NCBI RefSeq assembly: GCF_001006045.1
Contig: NZ_CP011267.1
Location: 1,706,094-1,770,093, forward strand
DNA length: 64,000 nt
Origin: Geoglobus ahangari
GTDB taxonomy: Archaea > Halobacteriota > Archaeoglobi > Archaeoglobales > Archaeoglobaceae
Direction of reading: 5' to 3'
Positions 42,712 through 51,717 of the stretch are shown piece after piece (the stretch's first letter is position 1; every line of letters begins with the position of its first letter). The notes beneath the pieces were generated by a model, which worked only from the letters and a program-made list of their open reading frames with translations, was not told the DNA's origin and made no database searches. A program made the position numbers and the translations under genes.

Positions 42712-44092
42712 TGTGCTCCACGTCAAGCTTCTCCTCCACAACCCTCGCGAACCTATCCACCAGATCATCGAGCCCCTCAAACCTCCTGCCCACGTACCTG
42801 TAAAACTCCCTCGCAACGTTTTCGTTGAAGAGGAGACCGTGAAGGTACGTGCCCCAAACCAGCCCGTCCTCGCTTTTCCCGCCATCATCCTCGAACACCG
42901 GCCACCTCGCCCTCGTGAGGCCCATGTGTATCTCGTAACCCGAAACTTCCTCACCTCTCAGGCGCTCGATCACAGACACCTCTTCCGTGACGCGCTTGGT
43001 CACCTGTCTGGTCACCTTCTCGTACCTCCTGAACTCAGTATCGGCATCGATGAGGCCGATGCCTTTCACCCTGACGTTTCCCGCTTCAACCCCGTGATCC
43101 ACTATTGCCTTTCCAAGCATCTGGAACCCGCCGCATATGCCCACAACCGGCCTGTCCCTCGCGAACCTCCTGATCTTCTCGTCCATTCCCCACCTCTTCA
43201 GCTCGGCGAGATCCCTGACCGTCTCCTTCGTTCCGGGGAGTATGAGCAGCTCGTAGTCATCGACGCTGCCCTTCAGGTCAACGAACTCGACAAGCCCTCT
43301 GATCGGCTCGAAGTCGGTGAAGTTCGAGATCCTCGGGAGCCTTATAACGCCCACCTCCCCACCCCTCTCCCAGTCCTCGATGCTCAGCGAGTCCTCAGAC
43401 GGGAGATCACCCTCGAAGTAGGGTATGACCCCCACAACCCTGACACCCGTGAGCTTCTCAAGCTTCTCGAAGCCCGGGTATAGCAGGGGCTCGTAACCCC
43501 TGAACCTGTTCACTATGAAGCCAGAGACGAGGCTCCTGACGTCTTCCGGTAGCAGAGAGTAGGTGCCGTACAACGAGGCGAAGCTTCCTCCGCGGTCTAT
43601 GTCCGTCACGATGTACACGTCCGGCCTTGCTATCCTCGCGATCCCTATGTTGGCCATATCTCTGTCATATAGGTTTATCTCGGCCATTCCTCCGGCACCC
43701 TCTATCACCACGAAGTCGTTCTCCTCCTCAAGGGTTCTGTATGCTTCCTCAACAACCCTCAGCAGCCCGGGAACTTCCCGGTAGTACTCAAGGGTGCTGA
43801 CATCCTTCACCGGTCTCCCCATCACCACCAGCTGAGACCTGAGGTTGCCCTTCGGCTTCAGAAGCACGGGGTTCATCCTCACATCCGGCTCCTTTCCGGC
43901 AGCGAGGGCCTGAAACGCCTGAGCATAGGCAATTTCATGACCGTCCCGGGTGATGTAGGAGTTCAGGCTCATGTTCTGGGCCTTGAAAGGAGCTACTTCA
44001 TAACCCATTTTCGAGAGTATCCTGCACAGCGCAGCCACAACAACCGACTTTCCGGCGCTGCTCGTTGTTCCGGCGATCATGATGGAGGGCAT
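42677..44092 (-). CDS. cbiP: Cobyric acid synthase CbiP/CobQ
   Basis: Amidates cobyrinic acid a,c-diamide (adenosylated) at four positions with glutamine in cobamide synthesis. 471 residues. N-terminal ATP-binding domain (AGTTSSAGKSVVVAALCRI, FKAQNMSLNSY, VIEGAGGMAEINL), C-terminal class I glutaminase with LILPGTKETVRDL, the nucleophile Cys in VVGICGGFQMLG, and His in YLHGLLFN. ATG at 44092. No other cobamide gene is adjacent. Confidence 0.94.
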   Translation of the reverse strand: MPSIMIAGTTSSAGKSVVVAALCRILSKMGYEVAPFKAQNMSLNSYITRDGHEIAYAQAFQALAAGKEPDVRMNPVLLKPKGNLRSQLVVMGRPVKDVSTLEYYREVPGLLRVVEEAYRTLEEENDFVVIEGAGGMAEINLYDRDMANIGIARIARPDVYIVTDIDRGGSFASLYGTYSLLPEDVRSLVSGFIVNRFRGYEPLLYPGFEKLEKLTGVRVVGVIPYFEGDLPSEDSLSIEDWERGGEVGVIRLPRISNFTDFEPIRGLVEFVDLKGSVDDYELLILPGTKETVRDLAELKRWGMDEKIRRFARDRPVVGICGGFQMLGKAIVDHGVEAGNVRVKGIGLIDADTEFRRYEKVTRQVTKRVTEEVSVIERLRGEEVSGYEIHMGLTRARWPVFEDDGGKSEDGLVWGTYLHGLLFNENVAREFYRYVGRRFEGLDDLVDRFARVVEEKLDVEHIIDRALSSRSL

Positions 44093-44163
44093 CTGTGACA
44101 GGAGTGTCCCGCTCTTTAAAAAATTTCACGAAACTTAACACGGAGTCAGGGTAACTTGAAAAT

Positions 44164-44841
44164 CTAAAGCTTGGAGACGAGCATCTTCATCTCCCTTGCG
44201 AGGGTGGTGATGCCGTAGATCAGTATCAGGTAGATCAGGATCGCAAAGAGGAGGTAGGACTTGTAGCTGTAGACCCTCGCGAAGAACAGCGCTCCGAGAG
44301 CAAAGGACGTCAGGACTATGGAGAGATAGAAGTTGGAGATCTCGAGCGGGACTATGAAGAACTCCCTGTACCTGTAGTACTTGCCGAGAAGGTAGGCAAA
44401 GTATATTCCGAGCACGCAGGCAAGCGTGGAGAGGAGGGCAAGGACGTGGTACGAGATGTAGGGGAGATGGTAGGAGAAGAGCCAGAGAACGCCGAAGTAG
44501 AGGATCACGTCGAAGTAGTTCTTGGACACTCCGAACTTCACTCCCCCGTTGAGAACGAGGGTCTTCAGGATCAGAAGGTTGGACGCGACCATGAACATCC
44601 AGAACAGGACTGAGGATACCTCCATGAGCGTTTTACCGGTGGCTGAGAGCGTCACAAAGTAGTAAAAGCCCGAAACCCACGTGAACACGAGGGAGAGGAC
44701 GAGAGCAATTGAGAGGACGTGAGCCTGAAAGACGCTCGAGTTGAGGACGCTCTTGGCATCCTCAGAGAGAACATAACCCAGACTGATAAGGGAGAGGGCG
44801 ACAAGGGATGTACCCTGAACGAGGTAACCCATTTCGTTCAT
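44164..44841 (-). CDS. Polytopic membrane protein of unknown function
   Basis: 225 residues, about seven membrane helices spread along the whole length, rich in Leu, Tyr and Phe, with short loops (for example KYYRYRE near 155). No motif recognised. A single gene with non-coding sequence on both sides (44093-44163 and 44842-44930). The pattern of aromatic and His residues in SYHLPYISYHVLAL might bind haem or lipid, but this is speculative. Confidence 0.75.
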   Translation of the reverse strand: MNEMGYLVQGTSLVALSLISLGYVLSEDAKSVLNSSVFQAHVLSIALVLSLVFTWVSGFYYFVTLSATGKTLMEVSSVLFWMFMVASNLLILKTLVLNGGVKFGVSKNYFDVILYFGVLWLFSYHLPYISYHVLALLSTLACVLGIYFAYLLGKYYRYREFFIVPLEISNFYLSIVLTSFALGALFFARVYSYKSYLLFAILIYLILIYGITTLAREMKMLVSKL

Positions 44842-44930
44842 CCCTACTCTCTACCAGCGGTAAAAAATAAATAGTTTTTGATTCCGGGCCAGAAAAGTAG
44901 GATCATTCTCCTTTCAGTCCATCGACCGCG

Positions 44931-45482
44931 TTAATTTCGATTTTTCCCAAAATCGGAATAACCTGTATCGGTGACACGCTTGCCCCTCTCGGACGGGATC
45001 ACCCTCACCTTGGCGTTTTCGAACTCGAGGCTGAACACCCTGCCCTCAAGCACCCTGTCGAGGAAAACCGCGAGAGCAGCCACCTCGCTGTGGGGCTGGT
45101 TGCCTATGGAGATGTTGTAGTCGGAAAGCTCGTACACCTCAGGCGGGACCTTCTCGGCACCTACGATGACGAGAACCCTCTCGGCACTTTTTATATCACC
45201 AACCCTCTCCAGCAGCGGAATGCCGTACATCGTCAGGTGGACGACCACGCCGTCGAACTCCTTCACAAGCCTCTTCCACGACTTCACGTGCTCGATGAAG
45301 AAATCTCCACCCCACCTCTCCACGACGTCCCTGACGCTCTCAAAGACCTTCTCGTCAAGAACGTCGAAGTAGATTCCTCTCGCCCCGAACGCCCTCGCGG
45401 TCAGGGCAACGTGGGTTGAGATTCGCTTGTCCCTCTCCGGCCTGTGTCCGAGCCTCAGAACGTAGACCTCCACGATCTGCAC
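44931..45482 (-). CDS. trm56: tRNA (cytidine(56)-2'-O)-methyltransferase aTrm56
   Basis: 183 residues of the archaea-specific SPOUT enzyme that methylates C56 of tRNA with AdoMet. Recognised from [21 protein letters not shown] region (GHRPxRDxRxxTHVxLxARAF), [21 protein letters not shown], and the AdoMet knot [19 protein letters not shown] plus [18 protein letters not shown]. Start at 45482. Confidence 0.94.
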   Translation of the reverse strand: MQIVEVYVLRLGHRPERDKRISTHVALTARAFGARGIYFDVLDEKVFESVRDVVERWGGDFFIEHVKSWKRLVKEFDGVVVHLTMYGIPLLERVGDIKSAERVLVIVGAEKVPPEVYELSDYNISIGNQPHSEVAALAVFLDRVLEGRVFSLEFENAKVRVIPSERGKRVTDTGYSDFGKNRN

Positions 45483-45505
45483 TTCGGCTTGGAGATGATA
45501 AATGT

Positions 45506-46489
45506 TTACCTCATCCTCGCGGGAAATCTGAGCCCCCTGAACCTCTTCCCTTCAAACTCGAACTCCTCGAGCATCCACGATTTTTCTGCCACATCTCCGA
45601 GACTCTCGACTATTCCGTATGGTATCCTCTCGCCAAACGCCCTCTCTATGTCCTCCCTGTCCATCTCAGCAAGCTTCGCTGCTATCGCAGCTTCAATCTC
45701 GCCGCTCCTTTTCAGCCTTTCCTCGAAGCTCATGCCAGTGAAGTCCAATCCGAGAGCTCTGCACATCTCGTCCCAGAACTGGGGCTCGTCCAGTATTCCG
45801 AGAGAAACGTAGCAGTCCTTCGCCCGGTAAATCCTGTATCCCGGGTTCTCGCTGAAGTCCCGCATGTATTCTCCGGAGTTCAGGATAGCTGACGTGTGGA
45901 GGGGCATGGACGCGAGAGCAGAGTCGAACATACTCAGGTCTATGTACGCGCCCTTCCCGGTCCTGAGCTTTCTGACGTAAGCTGACAGAATGGTTATAGC
46001 TGCAAAAACAGCAGACGAGAAATCTGAAAGCTGAACGTTCGGGTCTGAGGGTTCTCCACCAGCCATTCCGGCAACCTCACACACACCGGCCATTGCGAGC
46101 ACGTTTATGTCGTGAACAGGTCTCGTGAACCTCGAGTTCTGCCCGAACCCGGTTATGGAGCAGTAGATTATGCCCTCATTGATCTTCGAGATTCTCTCGT
46201 AGTCCACTCCGAGCCTTCTGGCCACTCCCGGCCTGAAGCCCTCGACGATCACGTCAGCCTTCTCCGCAAGCCTGTAGAACTCCTCCCTGTCTCCATCCTC
46301 CTTCAGGTTCAGCTTCACGATTCTCTTCCCTCTGTTGAGGGCTGCGAAAATCTCGGGCCTGTACCTCATGGGGTCTCCTGCAGGCGGCTCAACCTTAACA
46401 ACGTCTGCCCCAAGATCCCTGAGAATTCTGCAGCAGTACGGGCCGGGGTAGTAGTAGGCCAGTTCGACAACAAGCATTCCTTCGAGCAT
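45506..46489 (-). CDS. Family III CoA-transferase / alpha-methylacyl-CoA racemase-like protein
   Basis: 327 residues from the ATG at 46489. Motifs: [42 protein letters not shown], and [10 protein letters not shown] followed by [11 protein letters not shown], where the His-Asp pair resembles the catalytic residues of alpha-methylacyl-CoA racemase. The short length also fits the racemase branch rather than ~400-residue CoA-transferases. The TATA box at 46512-46520 fixes this start over longer frames. It is divergent from the beta-oxidation genes, which suggests use in degradation of branched acyl-CoA. Confidence 0.85.
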   Translation of the reverse strand: MLEGMLVVELAYYYPGPYCCRILRDLGADVVKVEPPAGDPMRYRPEIFAALNRGKRIVKLNLKEDGDREEFYRLAEKADVIVEGFRPGVARRLGVDYERISKINEGIIYCSITGFGQNSRFTRPVHDINVLAMAGVCEVAGMAGGEPSDPNVQLSDFSSAVFAAITILSAYVRKLRTGKGAYIDLSMFDSALASMPLHTSAILNSGEYMRDFSENPGYRIYRAKDCYVSLGILDEPQFWDEMCRALGLDFTGMSFEERLKRSGEIEAAIAAKLAEMDREDIERAFGERIPYGIVESLGDVAEKSWMLEEFEFEGKRFRGLRFPARMR

Positions 46490-46511
46490 GCAGGAGTCTT
46501 TGATTTTCGAG

Positions 46512-46520
46512 TATAAAAAC
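46512..46520 (-). promoter_or_regulatory. TATA box of the racemase-like gene
   Basis: The minus strand reads GTTTTTATA, centred 27 bases ahead of the ATG at 46489. It would lie inside the coding region of the longer frame starting at 46540, which is therefore unlikely. Confidence 0.65.
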
Positions 46521-46623
46521 CTCATGATTTTTTCTGTCAAATGGAGATCCGTAATGAAAAATTCTGCCCGAAAACAGAAAAGGTTATTAAGTTACCGAAT
46601 GCGTTAATTTTCAGGTGATTGTC

Positions 46624-47805
46624 ATGACGAAAACCGTTATCGTCAGCGGAGTTAGGACCCCGATAGGAAGGTTTGGTGGTGGCCTAAAAGACGTTTCTGC
46701 GGTCGAGCTTGGAAGCATCGTGATAAAGGAGGCGATCAACAGGGCCGGAATAAAGCCCGAAGATGTTGATGAAGTTATAATGGGGCACGTGGTCACGGCA
46801 GGATGCGGACAGAACACGGCAAGGCACGCGGCACTCAAGGCGGGCCTGCCAGACACTGTTCCCGCTTACCAGATAAACAAGGTCTGCACCTCCGGCCTTA
46901 AAGCTGTAGCGCTCGCACACCTCATGATCCAGATGGGTGAGGCCGATATCATCGTCGCAGGCGGAATGGAGAGCATGAGCAACGCCCCTTACGCTCTACT
47001 CAAGGCGAGATGGGGCTACAGGATGTTCAACGACCAGCTTGTGGACCTGATGGTTCACGATGGCCTCTGGGATCCGATATACAACCAGCACATGGCCGAG
47101 AACACGGAGGATGTGGCGGACGAGTTTGGCGTCACGAGGGATGAGATGGACGAGTGGAGCTACTACAGCCACGTCAAGGCGATAAAGGCAATAGACGAGG
47201 GCAAGTTCGCCGAGGAGATCGTTCCTGTTACGGTTAAGGAGAAGAAGGGCGAGAGGGTGGTTGACACAGACGAGAATCCGAGGAGGGACACGAGCCTCGA
47301 GAAGATAAAGAGCCTAAAGCCAGTTTTCAGGCCTAACGGAAAGATAACAGCAGCTAACGCCCCCAACACCAGCGATGGTGCTGCTGCTGTCGTGGTTATG
47401 AGCGAGGAGAAGGCCAAGGAGCTCGGACTCGAGCCCAAGCTTGAAGTTCTCGCTCACGGACAGGCTTCAAGGGACCCCAAGTACATCGCAACCGTCCCGG
47501 CGTATGCTGCAGAAATTGCTTTGAAGAAGGCGGGAGTGAGCAAGGACGACATCGATTTGTGGGAGATCAACGAGGCCTTCGCTGCCGTCACGCTCATCTC
47601 GGCCAAGTATCTGATGAACCTCGATCTCGACAAAGTGAACGTCAACGGAGGTGCCGTGGCTCTCGGCCATCCGATTGGTGCGACCGGAGCGAGGCTTGTC
47701 GTAACATTGATGCACGAGATGCTGAGAAGGAACAGCGAGTATGGAGTTGTGACGCTCTGCGCTGGAATGGCTCAGGGTGATGCGATAGTCTTCAGAAAGT
47801 ACTGA
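46624..47805 (+). CDS. Acetyl-CoA acetyltransferase (thiolase)
   Basis: 393 residues from the ATG at 46624 with AGGTGATT upstream. Catalytic residues: nucleophile Cys in KVCTSGLKAVAL, His in ALGHPIGATGARL, second Cys in LCAGMAQGDA. It cleaves 3-ketoacyl-CoA or condenses acetyl-CoA. It heads a cluster with an acyl-CoA dehydrogenase (10-base gap) and an acyl-CoA synthetase, so a role in beta-oxidation is likely. The divergent promoter region (46490-46623) is shared with the racemase-like gene. Confidence 0.93.
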   Translation: MTKTVIVSGVRTPIGRFGGGLKDVSAVELGSIVIKEAINRAGIKPEDVDEVIMGHVVTAGCGQNTARHAALKAGLPDTVPAYQINKVCTSGLKAVALAHLMIQMGEADIIVAGGMESMSNAPYALLKARWGYRMFNDQLVDLMVHDGLWDPIYNQHMAENTEDVADEFGVTRDEMDEWSYYSHVKAIKAIDEGKFAEEIVPVTVKEKKGERVVDTDENPRRDTSLEKIKSLKPVFRPNGKITAANAPNTSDGAAAVVVMSEEKAKELGLEPKLEVLAHGQASRDPKYIATVPAYAAEIALKKAGVSKDDIDLWEINEAFAAVTLISAKYLMNLDLDKVNVNGGAVALGHPIGATGARLVVTLMHEMLRRNSEYGVVTLCAGMAQGDAIVFRKY

Positions 47806-47815
47806 GGTGGTAGCC

Positions 47816-48958
47816 GTGAACTTTGAGCTCAGCGAGGAGCACAGGATGCTTCAGGAAGCCGTCAGAGAGTTTGCTGAGAAGGAGATAATGCCATATGGCA
47901 GAGACTACGACGAGAAGAAGGAGTACCCGATGGACATCTACAAAAAAGCGGCCAAGCTCGGGTACATAGGTGCGAGCATTCCCGAGGAGTACAACGGTGC
48001 GGGAATGGACTGCGTGGCCGAGGCGATAATAAGCATGGAGTTCACAAGGGCAGACAGCAGCATAGGCTCCGCCATAGACCTCGCAGTCCTCGGCGTCCCC
48101 ATGCTCCTGCACTTCGGCACGGAGGAGCAGAAGGAGCAGTACATGGCGAGGGTGCCGAAGGGTGATGGCCCCTCAGCCATAGCCATAACCGAGCCGGACT
48201 GCGGAACTGATGTCGCAGCTATGAGGGCAAGAGCTGTGAAGGATGGTAACGAGTGGGTGATAAACGGCACCAAGCAGTTCATAACCAACGGGAGCGTTGG
48301 GCTCTACACGATCGTTCTCGCCAAGACTGCCCAGACGAGCCCACCCCACAGGGGGATTTCTGCCTTCATAGTGGAGCAGGACAGAGAGGGTTATTCGGCG
48401 AAGAAGATTGACAAGATGGGGCTGAACTGCCACGACACGTGCGAGGTCTCGCTGAGCAACGTCAGGGTGCCCGAGGAGAACCTTGTCGGCAAGGAGAACA
48501 ACGGCTTTTATCAGGTCATGGCCTTCTTCAACGAGAGCAGGATCAAGATTGGTGCCCTTCACCTTGGCATGGCCATAGGCGCATACGAGAGAGCTTTAGA
48601 GTACGCGAAGGAAAGGAAGGCCTTTGGGAAGCCACTGATCGAGCATCAGGCAATAGCCTTCAAGCTGGCGGACATGTACAAGGACATTGAGGCTGCAAAG
48701 CTCCTCATCTTCAAGGCTGCGTGGCTTGTAGACAAGGGCAATCCAGATCCTGCCTTGAGCTCAGCTGCAAAGCTGTTTGCGACTGAGACCGCCATCAGGG
48801 TTACTTACGAGGCTGTTCAAATCTTTGGAGGATACGGGTTCAGCAAGGAGTACGATGTTGAGCGCTACTACAGAGATGCGAGGGTTGGGACGATTTACGA
48901 GGGGACGAGTGAGATTCAGAGGCTCGTGATCTCACGCGCAATCTCGGGGAGGCTGTGA
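47816..48958 (+). CDS. Acyl-CoA dehydrogenase
   Basis: 380 residues from the GTG at 47816, with GAGGTGG seven bases upstream. FAD and substrate motifs: ITEPDCGTDVAAMRARA, INGTKQFITNGSVG, and near the C-terminus VQIFGGYGFSKEYDVERYYRD followed by YEGTSEIQ, which holds the likely catalytic Glu. First oxidation step of beta-oxidation; electrons go to electron-transfer flavoprotein, not encoded here. Chain-length range cannot be read. Confidence 0.93.
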   Translation: MNFELSEEHRMLQEAVREFAEKEIMPYGRDYDEKKEYPMDIYKKAAKLGYIGASIPEEYNGAGMDCVAEAIISMEFTRADSSIGSAIDLAVLGVPMLLHFGTEEQKEQYMARVPKGDGPSAIAITEPDCGTDVAAMRARAVKDGNEWVINGTKQFITNGSVGLYTIVLAKTAQTSPPHRGISAFIVEQDREGYSAKKIDKMGLNCHDTCEVSLSNVRVPEENLVGKENNGFYQVMAFFNESRIKIGALHLGMAIGAYERALEYAKERKAFGKPLIEHQAIAFKLADMYKDIEAAKLLIFKAAWLVDKGNPDPALSSAAKLFATETAIRVTYEAVQIFGGYGFSKEYDVERYYRDARVGTIYEGTSEIQRLVISRAISGRL

Positions 48959-49018
48959 TGGTAAGGTATTTATCGTTGCATTTTTTCTCAATTAATAATT
49001 AAAAATGGAGGTGGTGTG

Positions 49019-50671
49019 ATGAGGTACGTTAAGGGATTTACCGCAACAACGATGGATGACTACCAGCTGAACCTGATAAACATCCTGAAGAGGGCTGCGA
49101 CATACTTCCCGGACAGGGAGATCGTGTCGAGGCTACACAGCGGTGAGCTGCTCAGGTACAACTACCGGGAGGCTTATGAGAGAGTAAGGAGGCTTGCGAG
49201 CTCGCTTGAGAGGATAGGCATAAATCCCGCAGACAGGGTGGGAGTTCTGAGCTGGAACACCCACAGGTTCTACGAGCTCTTCTTCGCCATCCCGGGGATG
49301 GGGGCAGTGCTTCTGGAGATGAACCTGCGACTGCACCCGAATGAGATAGTGTACGTGGCCAACCACAGCAAGGCAAAGGCGATATTCGTGGACGAGACCC
49401 TTCTCCCGCTTGCCGAGGCGATAGCCCCGCACATAAAGGCGGAGAAGTACATAATCATGGCCGACGGAGATCTGCCAGAGACGAAGCTTGAGAACGTCTA
49501 CAGCTACGAGGATCTCGTGAACGAGGGCGATCCAGACTACGAGTTCCCGGTTGTCGATGAGCGCTCTGCCGGCACAGCATGCTACACATCCGGAACCACT
49601 GGCAACCCCAAGGGAGTTTACTACTCTCAGAGGGCTCTGGTTCTCCACTCCCTTGCAGAGCTTCACGCCATAGGGATAAAGCCCGAGGACGTGTACATGC
49701 AGCTCGTCCCAATGTTCCACGCCAACGGGTGGGGGCTGTTCTACCCAGCAACCATAGGCGGGGCGAAGCTGGTGTTTCCGGGGAGATACGGGGTGGACAA
49801 CCTCGGCCCGGTCGTTGAGCTGATGGAGAGCGAGGGGGTCACTGTTACAGCAGGAGCACCGGCCATATTCCTTCCAATGCTCAACTACCTGCAGAGCCTC
49901 GACAGGAAGCCAAAGCTCAATGTGAGGGCGTGGAGTGGAGCGACTGAGCCACCACTTGCGATGATGAAGGGTCTGCTCGAGTTTGGCATTGAGGTCATCC
50001 ACGCCTACGGCGCGACTGAAACAACTCCTCTCGTCTGCTACAACTTCCTGAAGCCGGGGCTCGAAAACCTCAGCGAGGAGGAGAAGTGGGAGATGAGGAG
50101 AAAGCAGGGAATCCCGGTGTTTGGAGTAGAAGTCATGCTCGCGGACGAGAACGGGAACCCGCTTCCGTGGGACGGGAAGAGCATAGGAGAGCTCTACATC
50201 CGCGGCCACTGGGTCACAGGGAGTTACTACAACGATCCGAGAACCATAGACTCGTTCGTAGAGGACGGGTTCCTGAGGTGGTGGAAGAGCGGGGATGCGG
50301 CGACGATAGACGAGCACGGGTACATAAAGATCGTGGACAGATTCAAGGACCTAATCAAGAGCGGTGGAGAGTGGATAAGCAGCGTGGACCTCGAGAACTA
50401 CCTTGTCGCTCACCCGGCGGTGCTCGAAGCCTGCGTCGTTGGAATCCCGCACCCCAAGTGGGAGGAGAGGCCATTAGCCTTCGTTGTGGTGAAAGAGGAG
50501 TTTAGGGGCAAGGTCACGAAGGAGGAGCTTCTCGACCACCTCAGGCAGAGGTTCGCCAAGTGGCAGCTTCCGGACGAGATCCTGTTCGTGGACGAGATAC
50601 CAAAGACGAGCGTTGGAAAGGCCAGCAAGAGGACTCTGAGGGAGCAGTACAAGGATTTCTACATGCAGTAG
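49019..50671 (+). CDS. AMP-forming acyl-CoA synthetase
   Basis: 550 residues from the ATG at 49019 (GGAGGTG five bases ahead). Adenylation motifs: CYTSGTTGNPKGVYYSQRAL (P-loop), HAYGATETTPLV, and IKSGGEWISSVDLEN with the C-terminal catalytic Lys in KTSVGKASKRTLR. The wording resembles medium-/long-chain fatty acyl-CoA synthetases. It activates fatty acids for the two preceding enzymes. A TATA-like AAGGTATTTATCG at 48963 suggests its own promoter. Confidence 0.92.
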   Translation: MRYVKGFTATTMDDYQLNLINILKRAATYFPDREIVSRLHSGELLRYNYREAYERVRRLASSLERIGINPADRVGVLSWNTHRFYELFFAIPGMGAVLLEMNLRLHPNEIVYVANHSKAKAIFVDETLLPLAEAIAPHIKAEKYIIMADGDLPETKLENVYSYEDLVNEGDPDYEFPVVDERSAGTACYTSGTTGNPKGVYYSQRALVLHSLAELHAIGIKPEDVYMQLVPMFHANGWGLFYPATIGGAKLVFPGRYGVDNLGPVVELMESEGVTVTAGAPAIFLPMLNYLQSLDRKPKLNVRAWSGATEPPLAMMKGLLEFGIEVIHAYGATETTPLVCYNFLKPGLENLSEEEKWEMRRKQGIPVFGVEVMLADENGNPLPWDGKSIGELYIRGHWVTGSYYNDPRTIDSFVEDGFLRWWKSGDAATIDEHGYIKIVDRFKDLIKSGGEWISSVDLENYLVAHPAVLEACVVGIPHPKWEERPLAFVVVKEEFRGKVTKEELLDHLRQRFAKWQLPDEILFVDEIPKTSVGKASKRTLREQYKDFYMQ

Positions 50672-50744
50672 GCTGAAGAGCTGTTAAATCTTTATTTTTA
50701 ATTCCCTTCTCAGATCTGCAAGGTGCAGAGGATTCCGTGCAGAG

Positions 50745-50754
50745 TATTTAAATG
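50745..50754 (+). promoter_or_regulatory. TATA box of the antitoxin gene
   Basis: GTATTTAAAT(G) is centred ~25 bases ahead of the ATG at 50774, making it leaderless and excluding a longer start at 50723. Confidence 0.65.
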
Positions 50755-50773
50755 GGAAAATGCACTGAACATA

Positions 50774-50962
50774 ATGGACATACAAACCGAACTGGCAGAC
50801 ATAAAGAGAATCTTGACCGAAATGTCCAGAAAGCTTGATGAGTTACTTGAAGAGAAGGAAATTACAGCCATGATGAAGCTGTCAGAAGTTAGCTTAAAGG
50901 ACTTTCTCGATGATGAGCCGGATATTTATTCGATAAAAGATGTGAAGGTCAGATACAGATGA
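50774..50962 (+). CDS. Small antitoxin-like protein paired with a MazF-type gene
   Basis: 62 residues: charged coiled N-terminus (MDIQTELADIKRILTEMSRK) and a short acidic segment that ends VKVRYR. Such proteins precede PemK/MazF-type toxins in many Archaeoglobales genomes. The stop overlaps the toxin start (ATGA). No AbrB or ribbon-helix-helix DNA-binding motif is clear, so autoregulation is uncertain. Function is inferred from the partner. Confidence 0.55.
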   Translation: MDIQTELADIKRILTEMSRKLDELLEEKEITAMMKLSEVSLKDFLDDEPDIYSIKDVKVRYR

Positions 50963-51165
50963 AAGGAAAAGTGGTTCTCGTTCCATTTCCATTTACCGAT
51001 CTCTCGGCTTCAAAGCTCAGACCAGCACTCGTTCTGCACGAAGGAAGTAGAGATGTTGTTGTAGCGTTTATTTCTTCAAAAGTTCCCACTGATCCTGCAG
51101 AATCTGATGTGGTTATATCCCAAAACCATCCAGAATTTCCTTTGACGGAAATCACAGCACTTTAA
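50959..51165 (+). pseudogene. Truncated PemK/MazF-family toxin
   Basis: 68 residues with the MazF-type start KGKVVLVPFPFTDLSASKLRPALVL and the core VVAFISSKVPTDPAESDVVI. Full-length members are about 110-120 residues; this one stops at 51165 right after FPLTEITAL, before the C-terminal half. Either a nonsense or deletion event removed the end, or it is a short variant. No continuation of the family is visible in any frame to 51220. Toxin activity is therefore doubtful. Confidence 0.6.
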
Positions 51166-51220
51166 ATAAAAACAGGGGATGGAGGTTTGTTGGGATCGCG
51201 AAGAGAGGCAACAACTCGAT

Positions 51221-51631
51221 TTACTTCACAACAGGATACCCCTTGCTCGCCCACGCGGTTATCCCACCCCTGATCTCGTAGACCTTCTGGAACCCGAGCT
51301 CCTTCATTATGGGCATTGTGTTGCCCGTCCTGTGGCCTGTCCTGCAGTAGATCAGGTACGTCTTGCTCTTGTCGAGCTTGTTCAGCTCCTCCTTGAACGT
51401 CGGGGAGTAGTAGTCAATGTTTATGGCCTTTGGAATGTGACCGGCCTTGTACTCCTGAGGTGTGCGGATGTCGATTATGACGAAGTCCGGGTTGTTGGCA
51501 TTCTCCTGAATGAGCTTGTAGGCCTCGTCGGGGCTTATGGTCTTGAAGACCTGAGACTGCTGCGATGAACAGCCAGCCAGCAGGGCAGCAGCAACCACCA
51601 TCAGAGCGAGAAAGAGCTTCGCATGCCTCAT
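51221..51631 (-). CDS. Rhodanese-domain lipoprotein
   Basis: 136 residues. A signal peptide ending in the lipobox LLAGC (Cys21) indicates membrane anchoring outside the cell. The single rhodanese domain has VIIDIRTPQEYKAGHIPKA and the active-site loop IYCRTGHRTGN with the sulfur-carrying Cys, then GGITAWASKGYPV. Likely handles sulfane sulfur at the cell surface; the acceptor is unknown. Single gene between the toxin remnant and the next divergent gene, near the sulfur region. Confidence 0.88.
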   Translation of the reverse strand: MRHAKLFLALMVVAAALLAGCSSQQSQVFKTISPDEAYKLIQENANNPDFVIIDIRTPQEYKAGHIPKAINIDYYSPTFKEELNKLDKSKTYLIYCRTGHRTGNTMPIMKELGFQKVYEIRGGITAWASKGYPVVK

Positions 51632-51717
51632 GTAACAGCGTTTCGACAGGATGGATAAATATGTCGCGGGATTTAGCGGGCACGCAAACTCTTTATATTT
51701 CCGCTCAGAGGTGATCT

